Below, piece by piece: positions 36,801 to 48,700 of a DNA stretch of 64,000 nt (position 1 is its first letter; each line of letters starts with the position of its first letter). A program made the translations under genes and the position numbers. A model generated the notes under the pieces. That model was not told the DNA's origin. It worked only from the letters and a program-made list of their open reading frames with translations, and did no database searches. This DNA comes from Paragorgia papillata (lineage: Eukaryota; Cnidaria; Anthozoa; Scleralcyonacea; Coralliidae): positions 1,026,001 through 1,090,000 of the forward strand of contig JAWNZC010000367.1 of assembly GCA_035771165.1 (NCBI GenBank), in the 5' to 3' direction.

Positions 36801-37371
36801 TTTAGAACAGAACCGTGAAGTAATATGTTCGGTTCGACCTTAACATTTACGACACAGTAAAACATGAAGCAAGCACCGGTTGATTAAGAAAGATAAATTA
36901 CAAGCCGTATAGTGTATACTCCACTCCTTCGCTGATTAAACTATAAAAATCGTCACGTATTTAAGGGTAAGCGCTTACCTTGTATAATCGACAGCAGGAT
37001 GACAGTGACAAAAAGAAGTCTGCGAGTGACAATACAAAACTTGATTCTGAAGTCCACAAGTTCCCAGCTTTCCTTATTCCATCTTTTCTTTCAAATCGCC
37101 ATTAATCCGCCATTTTGAAAGAACGCTCGTCTTCACACCATTAAAGTTACCCCCATTTGAATGAAAAGTTTACTCCACACAGTGGGGGAATTATTACTCG
37201 ACCTGTTACCTATACTCCAGTTTCTCAGATTACCCTCCGATATTTCACCTTCCGGGTAATTATTACACACCGAAATGGGGTAACTTTTACCCGAAAATCG
37301 CATACTCCATCATCGAGAGTAAATTTTAACCCTCAAGAGAGTAAATTTTACTACTTGAAATTTACAGTGTA
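33874..37371. mobile_element. 3.5-kb inverted-repeat element without transposase
   Basis: TACACAGTAAATTTTAGGG and AGTAAAATTTACTCT at the left are matched inverted at 37310-37371 (AGAGTAAATTTTACTACTTG and AATTTACAGTGTA). GTAAAATTTACYC-type words recur within about 200 bp of each end. The 3 kb interior is AT-rich and has no long frame. A direct duplication of about 58 bp lies at 35235-35292 and 35339-35397. Confidence 0.65.
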
Positions 37372-38403
37372 TTAATGCATAGCAAAGAGTATGTTGGTTG
37401 AACTTTTCAATTAACCATGCCGTGTAAATTATTCATAATATATAAGTTGTTTGAAGGTGATCTGCATGCATATAGATTATGAGCATGCTAAATGACCGCT
37501 CGTGTTTTAAATATTACATAAAAATGGAATTTACTGCATGCCTGTTTAATAATTAGTTGAACTCGGACAGTCGTTAAAGCTAAATATCGATATATCATCG
37601 ATAACAAATGTGATACTTGTGAAAGACCTAGTTTGTTCCGAATTAATGAATTTGTACACATGGGTTTTCATTTCCGAAAGAAAGCTTCATTCTCAGGTAT
37701 GAATGTTCAGACCAGTGTCGTGATAAAAAACAGTAGGAGATTTTGTTCATGCATGTCCGAAAATCAATCAGAGTCAGTATATTATTAGTTTTACTGTGGG
37801 AACCGAACGGCAGCTCAGTTGAAATTTAAGCTTTTAAATATCCGCTCCGCGTATTGCGGGAATCTGAATTTTCATGTAAACACGATGCCATACGACTTCT
37901 TGTTTATGGACGGCAAAGAAATTCATCTTTAAGTAAAAGCAAGCACTAATTACTATTAGAGTGTTTGTGTCACCAAGGAGACATAATGGCACAGACTTAA
38001 CAGTATTAAACCACAGTAGAACATGATTGCTCTTATTACTAGCATACATCGTTTGACAGTCAATAAACAGAAAATGTCTTCGGTGTTTTTAAAGAGTTGT
38101 GAAAACACGAAGAAAAGTTTGGGAGAAGGAAGGAGAGACTTGTGAAGTTTCCATGGACTTATAAAAGCAATGCTTTTAATTAGTTGATCGTTGTGCTCGT
38201 TTTTCAATTATTATATTCTATATCTGAACTCGTCAGTTCTGTTTAAATTTGACTATACAGTACGTTTGCCAGAGCTACAAGGGAGGCGTTTTACGCAATG
38301 TTGGATGGGACTTTGATCATGAAATGTTGAAGCAATGTTAGCTATCTATGAATGATATGCATAATATAAAATGTTGTTAGTCTTTACCATTATCGAGGAA
38401 TTA

Positions 38404-38782
38404 TTAGGGACCTTAAGATCCAGGACGGCAACCTCAACGACGACGTCAATTAAACAAAATAATTATATTTGCAAAACAACAAGAATGAATAATTTTTACT
38501 CCCTAGAGTAAAGCCAACACGGTCCTCGTTCTCTATACAACGCCACTTAGAGCATTTTCACGTCTTCAGGACGACGTCAACGGCTAAAAGATGAGAACTG
38601 TTGCTTAAGATTGACTTCAATACAGACACTACAATCATTTTAGCAGTACTGGGGCGTTTGAAAGTCATTAAACTAGCTTCAAATATCAGATATAATAGTC
38701 AGTTAACCGTGACTTCTTTAAGTTGTAAAATTTATGTTGCTTTTTAACCGCCGTCGTCGTCGTAACATCTTAAGGTCCCTAA
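38404..38782. mobile_element. MITE with TTAGGGACCTTAAGATC ends
   Basis: Right end CATCTTAAGGTCCCTAA. GACGACG words lie inside both ends. Confidence 0.8.
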
Positions 38783-39449
38783 TATCAATATTATGACCTA
38801 CCGAGTTCTGTAGTTGATCTGTAGTTTCTTATTCTGTATTGAATTCGAACCAACTGACTCCCTTACTCTAGTTGTGTGTACTTCTGGTGTTCACTTCTTA
38901 CCGCGGTGTCTGTACTGATTCAACCTGCATGGCATGTAAGTTTACATCATGGCAAAAGCAAACATAATTATAAAGACTTGTTAAAGTTCAATCTTATCCT
39001 AGTTATTATGCACAATCAAAAGAATATTTTAATGCAAATTAGTCTTTCGCATGCCTGTTATGAATTTTAAATGTAGTGATGGTGGTATTTATTTTTAGTT
39101 TATTCATGCATAAATTATCTTTGATGTGCCGCAGTTAATATATATATATATATATATATATAGGTTAGTTACCTTGCTTATTAAATGACCTATTATATCG
39201 TTTTAAAACTACGTCTAGAATACTATTTTTTTGTTAAATAACGACAAGTATCGTCTGTATCATGAATAAACTAAGCAGGTTAGTTACCTAGAAGTCGGTA
39301 ACTAAGCTAAACTTAGTTACCTCCTTCTCGGTAACTAACCTATACTTACATACCTGACGAAGGGCCTTCGCTCGAAACGTTAGATTTCTACGTTCTCTGT
39401 TTCGACAGTATATCTAACCGAAGTTACTATATTTCGATTGTTGTTTCTA

Positions 39450-39540
39450 CACTGCCTACGCAGCACGCTACTTTTATTAACCTATACTTAGTTACTAAGC
39501 ATTGAGCGACAATAAAAAGTAGAGTGCCGCGTAGGCAGTG
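39450..39540. repeat. Foldback of about 90 bp
   Basis: CACTGCCTACGCAGCACGCT and AGTGCCGCGTAGGCAGTG arms. Lies 90 bp after an ACCTGACGAAGGGCCTTCGC segment (39352 on) of the type seen at the ends of Penelope-like retroelements. Confidence 0.65.
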
Positions 39541-40078
39541 TTTTGGATATAGACCGCTTGCACATGACGTCAAAACGGTTGTCTGAAAGACAACTTCAAT
39601 CAATTCAATGTTCCGATGTTCAACAAAGCAATTAATAATGAAAATTTTATTGTTTATAAGACAACTATTGGCGTCCACCAAGGGAGTTTTTAGTAACGAA
39701 AAACTGACGTTTAGAGCAGAGTTCTTCGTCAGAGTAAAACATCAAGTGGCAATACATATAGGAACAAATATAGAAAACTAAAAATGTTCAAACAGAAATG
39801 TATAAACATCCTTATTTGATGACACGTTGGATGCTAAACGCGTTTTCAATGTTGAATGCCGTAACGTTAAAGTATATTTTCTCCCATATATCATATGACA
39901 TAATATGTGGCATGACATTCTATATAAGATGTATTTGTAGTGTGAACTCATTGCGATGAAATTATATTTCTTCTTTTCTTGCGTTTATAAGGGTAAAAAT
40001 GTGAATGCGGATATGCATGATTGATAACATTTTGTGGCCCGACTATTAATATAATATTCTGAGACGGGTTTCTGTCTG

Positions 40079-40623
40079 AGGATACCTTTACACGAACCCG
40101 GCTCAGCTTAACACTCATAATTATTCTTTTTTCGTGTTTACATGAACCCGGGTTGGCTTTGTTTTTCCAACCCAGAACCCGGCTTGGGAATGTTTTTTTG
40201 TCCGATCAGAGTTCTGGTGTCAAGACATGTGGTCGAAAATTATTCACTCAACAACATGGCGAACAACAACATGGCTAGTGATGTTGAAAAACGTCGGAAG
40301 CAAATTTCGATTGTTTCAAATGTCGTTGCCTTGTATATTCTCGCCTGTGCGTTTGCGTAAGCGAGAAAACAAGGCAACGACATCTGAATTGAAGTGAAAA
40401 ATTTGGTAACCATCTCAGTTTTGTAGTCCTTTAGACTGACTGTCAAATATTCAATCTTGTCACTAGACCACTGCCGTGGAATTTAAAAATTATTTTATTT
40501 GCGAGCGCTCGAACTTGCCATGTTTAGACAGGACATCTGGCTTGACAACAAACAAAATTGGCGCCAAAGACACGCTGGCTCGTAAGCGCCTGGCTCTCAA
40601 CCCGGGCTCGTGTAAAGACCCCC
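40079..40623. mobile_element. MITE with CTTTACACGAACCCGG ends
   Basis: Right end CCCGGGCTCGTGTAAAGACC. The centre holds a strong hairpin (ATGTCGTTGCCTTGT at 40319 against ACAAGGCAACGACAT to 40383). Confidence 0.75.
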
Positions 40624-40796
40624 TGAGGTAATGAACACTGAATTTCAAAAATTAGGAAATTGCGACAGGATGGAGGGGCTGCCCATGCAACTCATTATGC
40701 AGTGTTATTGATAAAATTTTGCGATGCATGAAATGTAAAGGTCCACGCAGGTGCTGTACAGTAATAACCGTGATTTGATCGTGTTATAATTTGACC

Positions 40797-41069
40797 TGTT
40801 GGGAATTGAGTGTATTTGTGTCACATGAGAATGTGGCACTTGATAGTTATAGGATTAGGGATTATATTATAAATAACGTACGTAATTGAGCTCATAGGTG
40901 GTGTAGATAAGATTAAATTCCTGAGTGACTGTGAGATGAGAAAAAACCCTTCGAGAGAGACAGTGACTGTGAGAACTGTGAGAACATCTATGTGATTAAA
41001 TGAACGTGATTAAACCTTTTCTTTGAGAAGTGTTGGAACGAGCACAGGCTCTTAGTCTGATTTCCAATA
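40797..41069 (+). repeat. 5' LTR
   Basis: 273 bp, starts TGTTGGGAATTGAG, ends CCAATA (CCAACA in the 3' copy). Three differences from the 3' LTR: A/C near 40858, A/C near 40943, and T/C in the terminal hexamer. Confidence 0.95.
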
Positions 41070-41071
41070 TA

Positions 41072-41089
41072 GTGGCACCTCCGACGGGA
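41072..41089 (+). promoter_or_regulatory. Putative primer binding site
   Basis: TGGCACCTCCGACGGGAT begins three bases after the LTR and starts with TGG, the complement of a tRNA 3' CCA end. The matching tRNA was not identified. Confidence 0.6.
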
Positions 41090-44000
41090 TGCTAGCGATG
41101 GACGCGTATGGGAAAATAGAAGACGTGACCAATAAATTGCAACTACTGAAATTAACTCATAACAAGACGAAGTCTGTGGTACAAAAGGGCAATTTTCAAG
41201 CAATACGGCGACACAAGGAAGCTCTGCTCGCTATCGTTGGAGAAGCAGATAGCTTAAAGCGAGAAGCTGAACAAGCGAAACTAAACAAGAGCGAAAGCGC
41301 AGAAGATGTGGCAACATGGGCTCTAGAAATCGAAGAACAGATACACGAAGTGGATTGCGAAATCGAGAACCTTACTAAGCATCTCGCTGAGATGGAACAG
41401 AGTGAGAAACGCGAGAAGAAACAAAAGGAAAGCGAACAAATCGCCCGTGAACGAGAAGAACAACTCCAGTTTGAACGCGCGAAACTCGAACTACAACTTG
41501 AACTTAACCAGAAAGCCCAATCGACCGGAAAACCCACTCAAAAGGAGCAAGTGAAGTTACCGAAGCTAGCCATTACAAAGTTCAATGGCACACACGAACA
41601 GTGGCTGACGTTTTGGAACAAATTTGAAGCGGAGATCGACAAAACCGATATAGCACCTGTGACAAAATTCGCCTATTTGAAGGAATTGGTTGAACCTAAG
41701 GTAAGAGAAGATATTGACGGATTACCATTCACTGATGATGGCTATAAACGAGCGAAAACCATCCTAAAAAATGAATATGGGAAAACCAGTGAAATCGTTC
41801 ACGCGTACGTGCGCAACCTCGCGGCCCTTCCAACGATTACAGGATCCCATCCACCAAAGGTACACCAATTTTATAAGACTTTGATGTACAATGTACAGTC
41901 GTTGGAGACACTTGGAAAACTCCAGGACGTCAAGGGAAATGTTCGAAGCGTGATCGACAAACTCAAAGGCATAAAGGCCGATCTGGTTCGTGGTCAAGAG
42001 AATTGGCAAGAGTGGGATTTTACGCAACTTCTGGAAGCTCTTAGGAAGTGGAAAGACATACACCCAGTAGAAGATCGCGAAACGTCACAAGACAAAACCC
42101 AATATCTACGAAACCGAAGCTTTTACGCTCAAGATCATGGTCAACCAGCGAAGGTATGTGCGTTTTGTGAAAGTTCTACACATAAATCAATTAACTGTGA
42201 TAACTTTACCTCGGTAGCAGACCGAAAGAAGAAGCTAAGTGAAAAACGTCTGTGTTTTAATTGCACCGGGAGTAAACACCGAGCAGCCGATTGTCGAAGT
42301 CGCGCGGTATGCCAAGTATGCAAGCGGAAACACCACACTTCAATCTGCGATAAAGTGAGTGAAGATAACATGAAGACAGCCAGAAATGACGTCAACGTTG
42401 TTTGTCATCCGGTCGTCGTAATCGAGATAAATGGTGTCAAGTGCCGAGCTCTACTGGACACCGGCGCCGGTAGTTCTTACGTGTCAGCGGCGTTGTTAGA
42501 TAAGCTACGTTCGAAGCCAGAGCGAACAGAGGTGCGACGTATAGAGATGATGATCGGGGCTGTGACAAAGAGAGTCGAAATCTACCGACTAAAGATGTCA
42601 AATGTGAAAGGTGACTTCAGTCTCGAAGCAGAAGTTACAAAAGTCGACCGCAAGGAACTTCTAACCGTGCACAACCCAAAGTACGACGAAATGATACGCA
42701 GTTACTCCCACCTACAAGGCGTAGTCATCGAGGATACAGACGACAGAGACAAACTACCTGTTCATGTAATCCTTGGCGCAAGTGAGTACACCAAGATCAA
42801 GACCGGAAGCCAGCAGAAAGTGGGTCGTATTGGTGATCCAGTAGCAGAGAAAACCAAGTTTGGGTGGACCATAATGACATCAGGCGCAGAGGGAATAGAC
42901 GTTGGAAAGATATTCCTGACGCAGACTTCAGCTACCGACTACGATGAACTGTGTCGTCTGGACGTGTTGGGGCTAGAGGACTCACCAACCGGTGACCAGG
43001 AAACCGTCTACTCGGAATTCCGCGAGCAACTCAAGCGCAGCGACGAGGGTTGGTACGAGACAGGTCTTCCTTGGAAGGGAAACCATCCACCGCTTCCAAG
43101 CAACGAGAAGGGAAGTCTCCGAAGACTCAACACCCTCGTGAACAAACTCGGAAAGTCCAATTTACTGAACGATTACAACACGATCATACAAGATCAACTA
43201 GCGCAAGGTGTCGTGGAGCGTGCGACAGAACAAGCGACTGGAGTCGAGTTCTATCTTCCTCACAAAGCAGTGGTCCGGGAATCGTCAGCAACTACCAAAC
43301 TTCGCATCATATATGACGCTTCCGCCAGAAAACACCAGCAAGCACCGTCACTCAACGAATGTTTGGAGGTGGGGCCTCCTCTCCAAAACCGTCTTTGGAA
43401 CGTTCTAGTTCGTGGTCGCTTCCACCCAGTTGCCGTAACAGGAGACCTTAAACAAGCCTTCCTACAAGTGAGAGTAAGGAAAGAAGACCGAGACGCCCTC
43501 CGTTTCCACTGGTTCACTGACCTGAAATCCAAAACCATCGAGACCTTAAGATTCACCAGAGCCTTGTTTGGCCTTGCTCCTTCGCCCTTTCTCCTAGGGG
43601 GAGTGATCCAGCAACATCTAGAGAAAAGCCGTCCAGAGCAGCCGGAAACTGTGAGCGAAATTGAGCAAAGCATGTATGTGGATGACCTTGTAACGGGAGG
43701 ATCCACAGTCCAAGAAGCTAAGGACGTAAAAGAAGCAGCGACTAAAATCTTCGAAGAAGCGAAATTTAAACTGCACAAGTGGGGATCAAACGTGAGAGAG
43801 TTAGAACAGACTGCTGAAGAGACCAACGAAGAAGGAACCAGCTACGCGAAACAACAACTCGGAACAGTCTCTGGAGAAAGCAGCCTGCTAGGCCTCGTGT
43901 GGCATAAACAAAGAGACACCATTGGAGTGAGCTTCCCAAGTGAACCAGCCGAACCTACAAAGAGGGGAATCTTAGGAAAAGTGGCACGAATTTATGATCC

Positions 44001-46293
44001 ACTTGGTGTTTCGTCGCCTATCACGCTCGGTGGAAAAGTCCTGTATCGTGACGCCTGTGATGAGAAACGCGCTTGGGACGCTAAACTGTCCAACGAGCTG
44101 ACGAAACAATGGAAACGATGGGAAAACAATCTGCCAAGTCAGGTCGCTCTTCCCAGATCTATTCCCAAGTACCAAGAAAAAATCAGCGACGTCATCCTAC
44201 ACGCCTTTGGAGATGCCAGCGGCAAGGGTGTGGGAGCAGCAGTGTACGCCGTAGCCAAACAACCTTCGGGAACTAGCAAGGGGTTGGTGGCCGCGAAAGC
44301 AAGATTGGCAAAGAAAGGCTTGACTATTCCGCGTCTTGAATTGGTCTCGGGACACATGGCGGTCAATCTGGCACACAACGTCCGAGAAGCATTGGAGGGA
44401 TTCCCAGTATCACAGGTGTACTGTTGGCTGGATAGCACAGTCGCACTGCATTGGATCCGGAAACCAGGCGAATACAAGCAGTTCGTGAGCAACAGAGTTC
44501 GAAAAATCCGAGAACGGGGACAAACAGTTTTTCGTCATGTCGGAACGAAAGATAACCCAGCAGACCTGGCAAGTAGAGGAGGAAATCTCGGTGGTGATCA
44601 GGAATCGTGGTGGAAAGGCCCGAGCTGGTTAGACACCCAAGAAGACTGGCCAGAAGATATCGTCACTACTACCAACGAGGCTACTCTAGCAGAAACGAAA
44701 GCGACCAAGACCCTGTTTGGTATAGTGTCACAAGAGAAAGATGAGTTCGACACCCTGCTGGAGAAGTGGAGTCACTGGAAAACGTTAAGAATATGTGCGT
44801 GGATAGCGAGATTCGTATTTAACACCCGGGTACCGAGTGGAGGGAGAAAGAAGAATCCTTTGACCACTGAAGAGTTAGACGCACAAAGACAGTTCTGGGT
44901 ACGTCGAACACAGCGTGAAGGAGAGTGGAGAGAGCAGTATCAAGAAGACAAGCTTCAACTTAACCTCCAGCCTAATCAAGATGGGTTGTTAGAGTGTCGT
45001 GGCAGAATACAGGGGCACTATCCAATCTACCTTCCTGACACCTCAACCTTCACCAAGAAATTGGTTCAACAAGTGCATCGGGACACACTCCATGGAGGAG
45101 TGGGAATAACTATGGCGAAGATACGCGACCGTTACTGGATACCACGGTTAAGAAGAATAACGAAGAAAGAAATAAGGTCCTGCTATGGATGCAAGAGATT
45201 CCAGGTGAAAGCGCTACAAAAACCACCGCCCGGAAACTTACCACGAGACCGAACGGTCGGAAGCGCACCATTCAAAGTGGTTGGAGTCGATTACGCGGTG
45301 CCTCTGAGGTACCAGAAACGAAAGAAAGTAGAAGGAAAAGCGTACCTGGTGCTGTTTGCCTGCAGCGTTACCCGTGGCCTGTACCTCGAGTTACTACCAA
45401 ACATGCAAATGTCTGAGTTTATCAGCTGCCTCAAGAGATTCATCGCGCGACGTGGCAGACCAGTCAAGATTTATTCCGACAATGGGGGAACTTTCGTTGG
45501 AGCTGCGAAATGGCTGAAGAAGGCGATGGCAGACGAACGGCTGAACAACTTCTTAGCCCATCAAGACATCAAGTGGCAGTTTAACCTCAGTCGCGCTCCT
45601 TGGTGGGGAGGGCAGTTTGAGCGAATGGTGGGGTTGTTCAAAAGAGCCTTGTACAAATCCATTGGGAAAGGTTTCCTGTCTTGGGAGGAACTTCAAGACG
45701 TCATACTTGACATAGAAGTGTCGTTAAACAACCGACCTCTAAGTTACCTCGAAGACGACATCCAGTTTCCAGTTCTAACACCAAACACGTTCCTTTTCGA
45801 ACAACCAAACATACTACCAGAGTTGGAACCATACCACCACGAAGATAGAGATCTAAGAAAGCGAGCAAAACATCTCAAGCGATGTAAGGAAGCAGTGTGG
45901 AAACGCTGGACAACCGAATACCTGAGGGGGCTACGAGAGCGACATCGTTTGAAACACGGCGGCAAGCAAGCGGACATCAACGTCGGAGAGGTGGTGTTGA
46001 TAAAGAGTGAAGAAAAGAATCGTGGAAAATGGAAAATGGGTGTGGTGGAGAATCTAATCCAAGGACGAGATGGCGTGGTTAGAGCAGCCAAATTGCGAGC
46101 CGGAACCTCGTACCTGGAACGAGCAATACAACACCTATATCCGTTAGAGTTGACCTGCGACAGAAAGAGAAAAGAACCGACTACTGAAGTCCTAAAAGTT
46201 GATGCCCCAGAATTCACCCCAAAACGAACGGCAGCAGTTGAGGCCAGAGACCGCATAGCAGCAATTGAATTGGATCAAGAAGAGATGGACTGA
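41089..46293 (+). CDS. BEL/Pao gag-pol polyprotein, 1,734 aa
   Basis: One open frame with no stop. Order seen: coiled-coil-rich charged N-terminus (about residues 20-150); gag core (about 155-330, the DUF1759 type, with VKLPKLAITKFNG); zinc knuckles from Cys357, Cys389 (CFNCTGSKHRAADC) and about 408; aspartic protease LLDTGAGSS with Asp457; RT with YVDD at 863-866; BEL-type RNase H with HAFGDASG (Asp1042); integrase HHCC zinc site (His1330, His1335, Cys1365, Cys1368) and catalytic Asp1401, Asp1464 and Glu1511; C-terminal DUF5641-like region with GEVVLIKSEEKNRGKW. It would provide particle, copying and integration functions in the host cell. All key residues are present, so it may be active. 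Start chosen as the first ATG; a second lies 3 codons on. Confidence 0.96.
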   Translation: MLAMDAYGKIEDVTNKLQLLKLTHNKTKSVVQKGNFQAIRRHKEALLAIVGEADSLKREAEQAKLNKSESAEDVATWALEIEEQIHEVDCEIENLTKHLAEMEQSEKREKKQKESEQIAREREEQLQFERAKLELQLELNQKAQSTGKPTQKEQVKLPKLAITKFNGTHEQWLTFWNKFEAEIDKTDIAPVTKFAYLKELVEPKVREDIDGLPFTDDGYKRAKTILKNEYGKTSEIVHAYVRNLAALPTITGSHPPKVHQFYKTLMYNVQSLETLGKLQDVKGNVRSVIDKLKGIKADLVRGQENWQEWDFTQLLEALRKWKDIHPVEDRETSQDKTQYLRNRSFYAQDHGQPAKVCAFCESSTHKSINCDNFTSVADRKKKLSEKRLCFNCTGSKHRAADCRSRAVCQVCKRKHHTSICDKVSEDNMKTARNDVNVVCHPVVVIEINGVKCRALLDTGAGSSYVSAALLDKLRSKPERTEVRRIEMMIGAVTKRVEIYRLKMSNVKGDFSLEAEVTKVDRKELLTVHNPKYDEMIRSYSHLQGVVIEDTDDRDKLPVHVILGASEYTKIKTGSQQKVGRIGDPVAEKTKFGWTIMTSGAEGIDVGKIFLTQTSATDYDELCRLDVLGLEDSPTGDQETVYSEFREQLKRSDEGWYETGLPWKGNHPPLPSNEKGSLRRLNTLVNKLGKSNLLNDYNTIIQDQLAQGVVERATEQATGVEFYLPHKAVVRESSATTKLRIIYDASARKHQQAPSLNECLEVGPPLQNRLWNVLVRGRFHPVAVTGDLKQAFLQVRVRKEDRDALRFHWFTDLKSKTIETLRFTRALFGLAPSPFLLGGVIQQHLEKSRPEQPETVSEIEQSMYVDDLVTGGSTVQEAKDVKEAATKIFEEAKFKLHKWGSNVRELEQTAEETNEEGTSYAKQQLGTVSGESSLLGLVWHKQRDTIGVSFPSEPAEPTKRGILGKVARIYDPLGVSSPITLGGKVLYRDACDEKRAWDAKLSNELTKQWKRWENNLPSQVALPRSIPKYQEKISDVILHAFGDASGKGVGAAVYAVAKQPSGTSKGLVAAKARLAKKGLTIPRLELVSGHMAVNLAHNVREALEGFPVSQVYCWLDSTVALHWIRKPGEYKQFVSNRVRKIRERGQTVFRHVGTKDNPADLASRGGNLGGDQESWWKGPSWLDTQEDWPEDIVTTTNEATLAETKATKTLFGIVSQEKDEFDTLLEKWSHWKTLRICAWIARFVFNTRVPSGGRKKNPLTTEELDAQRQFWVRRTQREGEWREQYQEDKLQLNLQPNQDGLLECRGRIQGHYPIYLPDTSTFTKKLVQQVHRDTLHGGVGITMAKIRDRYWIPRLRRITKKEIRSCYGCKRFQVKALQKPPPGNLPRDRTVGSAPFKVVGVDYAVPLRYQKRKKVEGKAYLVLFACSVTRGLYLELLPNMQMSEFISCLKRFIARRGRPVKIYSDNGGTFVGAAKWLKKAMADERLNNFLAHQDIKWQFNLSRAPWWGGQFERMVGLFKRALYKSIGKGFLSWEELQDVILDIEVSLNNRPLSYLEDDIQFPVLTPNTFLFEQPNILPELEPYHHEDRDLRKRAKHLKRCKEAVWKRWTTEYLRGLRERHRLKHGGKQADINVGEVVLIKSEEKNRGKWKMGVVENLIQGRDGVVRAAKLRAGTSYLERAIQHLYPLELTCDRKRKEPTTEVLKVDAPEFTPKRTAAVEARDRIAAIELDQEEMD

Positions 46294-46477
46294 TCGGACA
46301 GATAACACATATAATTAGAACGTTAGATTAATTTTGAACATTTATCACTTATTAGTAATTGGAGAACTTTATATATAAGCCAACGTGTTTGGACTTCTAG
46401 TTATGTTATCGTTATTGTTGAAGGTTAATTTGACACAAATTATATATTCGCCTCCTGTGGAGACGAATAGGGGAGTG

Positions 46478-46750
46478 TGTTGGGAATTGAGTGTATTTGT
46501 GTCACATGAGAATGTGGCACTTGATAGTTATAGGATTCGGGATTATATTATAAATAACGTACGTAATTGAGCTCATAGGTGGTGTAGATAAGATTAAATT
46601 CCTGAGTGACTGTGAGATGAGACAAAACCCTTCGAGAGAGACAGTGACTGTGAGAACTGTGAGAACATCTATGTGATTAAATGAACGTGATTAAACCTTT
46701 TCTTTGAGAAGTGTTGGAACGAGCACAGGCTCTTAGTCTGATTTCCAACA
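46478..46750 (+). repeat. 3' LTR
   Basis: 273 bp, TGTTGG...CCAACA, preceded by the purine-rich AATAGGGGAGTG that should prime plus-strand synthesis. Confidence 0.95.
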
Positions 46751-48700
46751 GACCAACAGTACCTGTTCCTCTTGAAAAAATAAGAACCTATTTAAGAACG
46801 TACATAACCTAGGTTCTTATATGCGGGTTTTTCCTGTATCTCCATTTATATTGTTTTCATAGGAAGATCAAATCTCTAAGCTCAAGATACATACTTTTAC
46901 TAATCACCTCATTAACATGCATGACGAACATTATAAAAGTGCATTGTTTCGCACGACGCAACTTAAACAACAAACACATTGTTTGCTTGAAACTTGTTTG
47001 TTCTTATGTTCTCTGCTTGGAGTCCGCTTACACGAGAATTATTATACATTTCATTCCAGAATTTCCACGCTTCGGATGGGCCTGACTCACTTATCTCTAA
47101 AAAAGACTGCATCGAGCAACAACTGTTTGGAAAATGAAGCCACAATTTGTCATTGTTAAGAGACCAACTGCATGTGTTAAACACTCTACGGAGTTACTTC
47201 TTGCGGAACTATTTTTTTGTTGTTTTTCACAACTAAAAACACAACATTGCACCCCGGATTTCATCTAACTACACAATTGCCTGACCTGCGCCATTAGCAA
47301 GGGACCAAATCAACATTCCACGAGCTTTATTTTCTGATCTTGTCGAGGTTACTTGATCCAGTCTTCTTTTAGATACAGTAAAATCCAAGTATAAGAACAT
47401 GGGTTTTTCCAAGTTAGTCAAAAAAGTTCTTATATATTTGGTATCTAGTTAGAGTACTTGATCATATAAGAAACATATAATTATGTACAAAAAGAAAGAG
47501 TATATTTTTAGCAAATACTGCATACACCCCCCCCCCCCCCCTAGGTCATCTGATTTATTTCAGATTGTCATCATATAAAAACAGTTTTTATTATTATTAC
47601 TGTACTATTTCTAATTTTTTTTCTAATTTTCCAAATAGGAACCTGTTCCAATTTCTAGGCTGAACAGGTTCTTATATATTGGGGTTTCAAATGCCAAAAT
47701 ATTTATCCTACATGTTCTTAATCACTAGGTTCTTATATGCGGGTTTTTATTGACGTATATCCTGGATTCCATGTATTCGCTACCATGATCCAAAGACAAG
47801 CCAGGCTGAAAAATCATCCAAACGTGACAGCCGGTGAAACAACCAACTACAGAAACGACTCCCCGAGGAAAAGTTTTGTAGTCTAACTGCATCAAGACCG
47901 TTTGTTGTGCATAACCCGAATCTAAAGGCCTAGACCCTGAACTAAAATCTAACCCCAAACCCGGCTAATCCTAACACTAAACCGCAACGAACGCCCGTAA
48001 TGTTTCAAATCGGGTTTGGATGATAAGTGAACTACCCCAACCTAATATTTCAAGACATTTTTTATGCCTGTTTCTCTAAATTGCTGTCGAATCAAACCAA
48101 TAGATGTTGTTCATTCAAGTAGAATATTTCAAATAGAAATTTTTGTAACTTAAACCTTGAAAAAGAAAAGAAAACTGAAAAACAAAGAAGAATTTCAGGA
48201 CAAAATTGGAAAAAAAGAAGCCACATTTGTCATCAAAAAGTTTACAACAGGACTTGTACGAACTTGCATAACCATTAGTTACAATTACAAGCTAGGCTAT
48301 TACCAAGAGCGCGAGCGTTGTTAATTTAAAGTATTTCGAGTTTTTAATTATAAGGACCAACACAATTTTCGTGTCTTTTATGACTTAATTACTTTGTTTA
48401 TTTATTTTTTTTTTATTTCGGATTGCTAGGGCAACGGTTAGATTAATAGGTTGCTGTGTTCGATGAATGTCAAAATGTTGGCTATAAAAAAATTATATTA
48501 TTGCATTATTAAGGGAGATTTTAAACTTTGACCGGGGTCTTCTCTCCATGTGGTTACTCTCTTCATTATGACTAACGTTTAGTTTAGCTATATTATAACT
48601 TAGTGGATGCCCATCCGAGCCTTATCAAGTATAGCGCTGTCTTCACTCGATCGGTATAAAGACATGCAGACCTGTACATTAGTACGTACTTTTTGTTATT
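46751..48700. other. Repeat-rich region, no gene assigned
   Basis: Holds relatives of a dispersed motif set (TATAAGAACNTGGGTTTTTCC, AAGTTAG, GTTCTTATATATTTGGTATC) at about 46776-46846, 47385-47455 and 47640-47750, with another at 63325-63406. A run of 15 C lies at 47527-47541. Possible short exons were seen but not supported. Confidence 0.5.

Larger units (their letters stand above)
40797..46750 (+). mobile_element. BEL/Pao LTR retrotransposon, nearly intact
   Basis: Two 273-bp LTRs starting TGTTGG (ending CCAACA in the 3' copy) enclose a single gag-pol frame. A GACC 4-bp duplication flanks the insertion (40793-40796 and 46751-46754). Domain order gag, protease, RT, RNase H, integrase and the BEL-type C-terminal domain place it in BEL/Pao. 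No envelope gene is present. Few LTR differences point to a recent insertion. Confidence 0.96.

Noticed and set aside
39352..39440. Complete hammerhead ribozyme around ACCTGACGAAGGGCC...CGAAACG
   Set aside because: The core words and a possible stem II and III are present, but stem I does not pair as required; kept only as a Penelope-like hint.
41196..46256. Several frames of 60-190 codons antisense to or out of frame with the BEL/Pao polyprotein
   Set aside because: Shadows of the long gag-pol frame, without family signatures.
47060..47139. Possible short + strand exon after TACATTTCATTCCAG
   Set aside because: Open for 25 codons only; a competing frame on the other strand is equally plausible. 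Not supportable.
47725..47958. 77-codon - strand frame with protein-like words
   Set aside because: Upstream half is GGGTTAGG-type repeat sequence, and no usable donor follows; probably chance.
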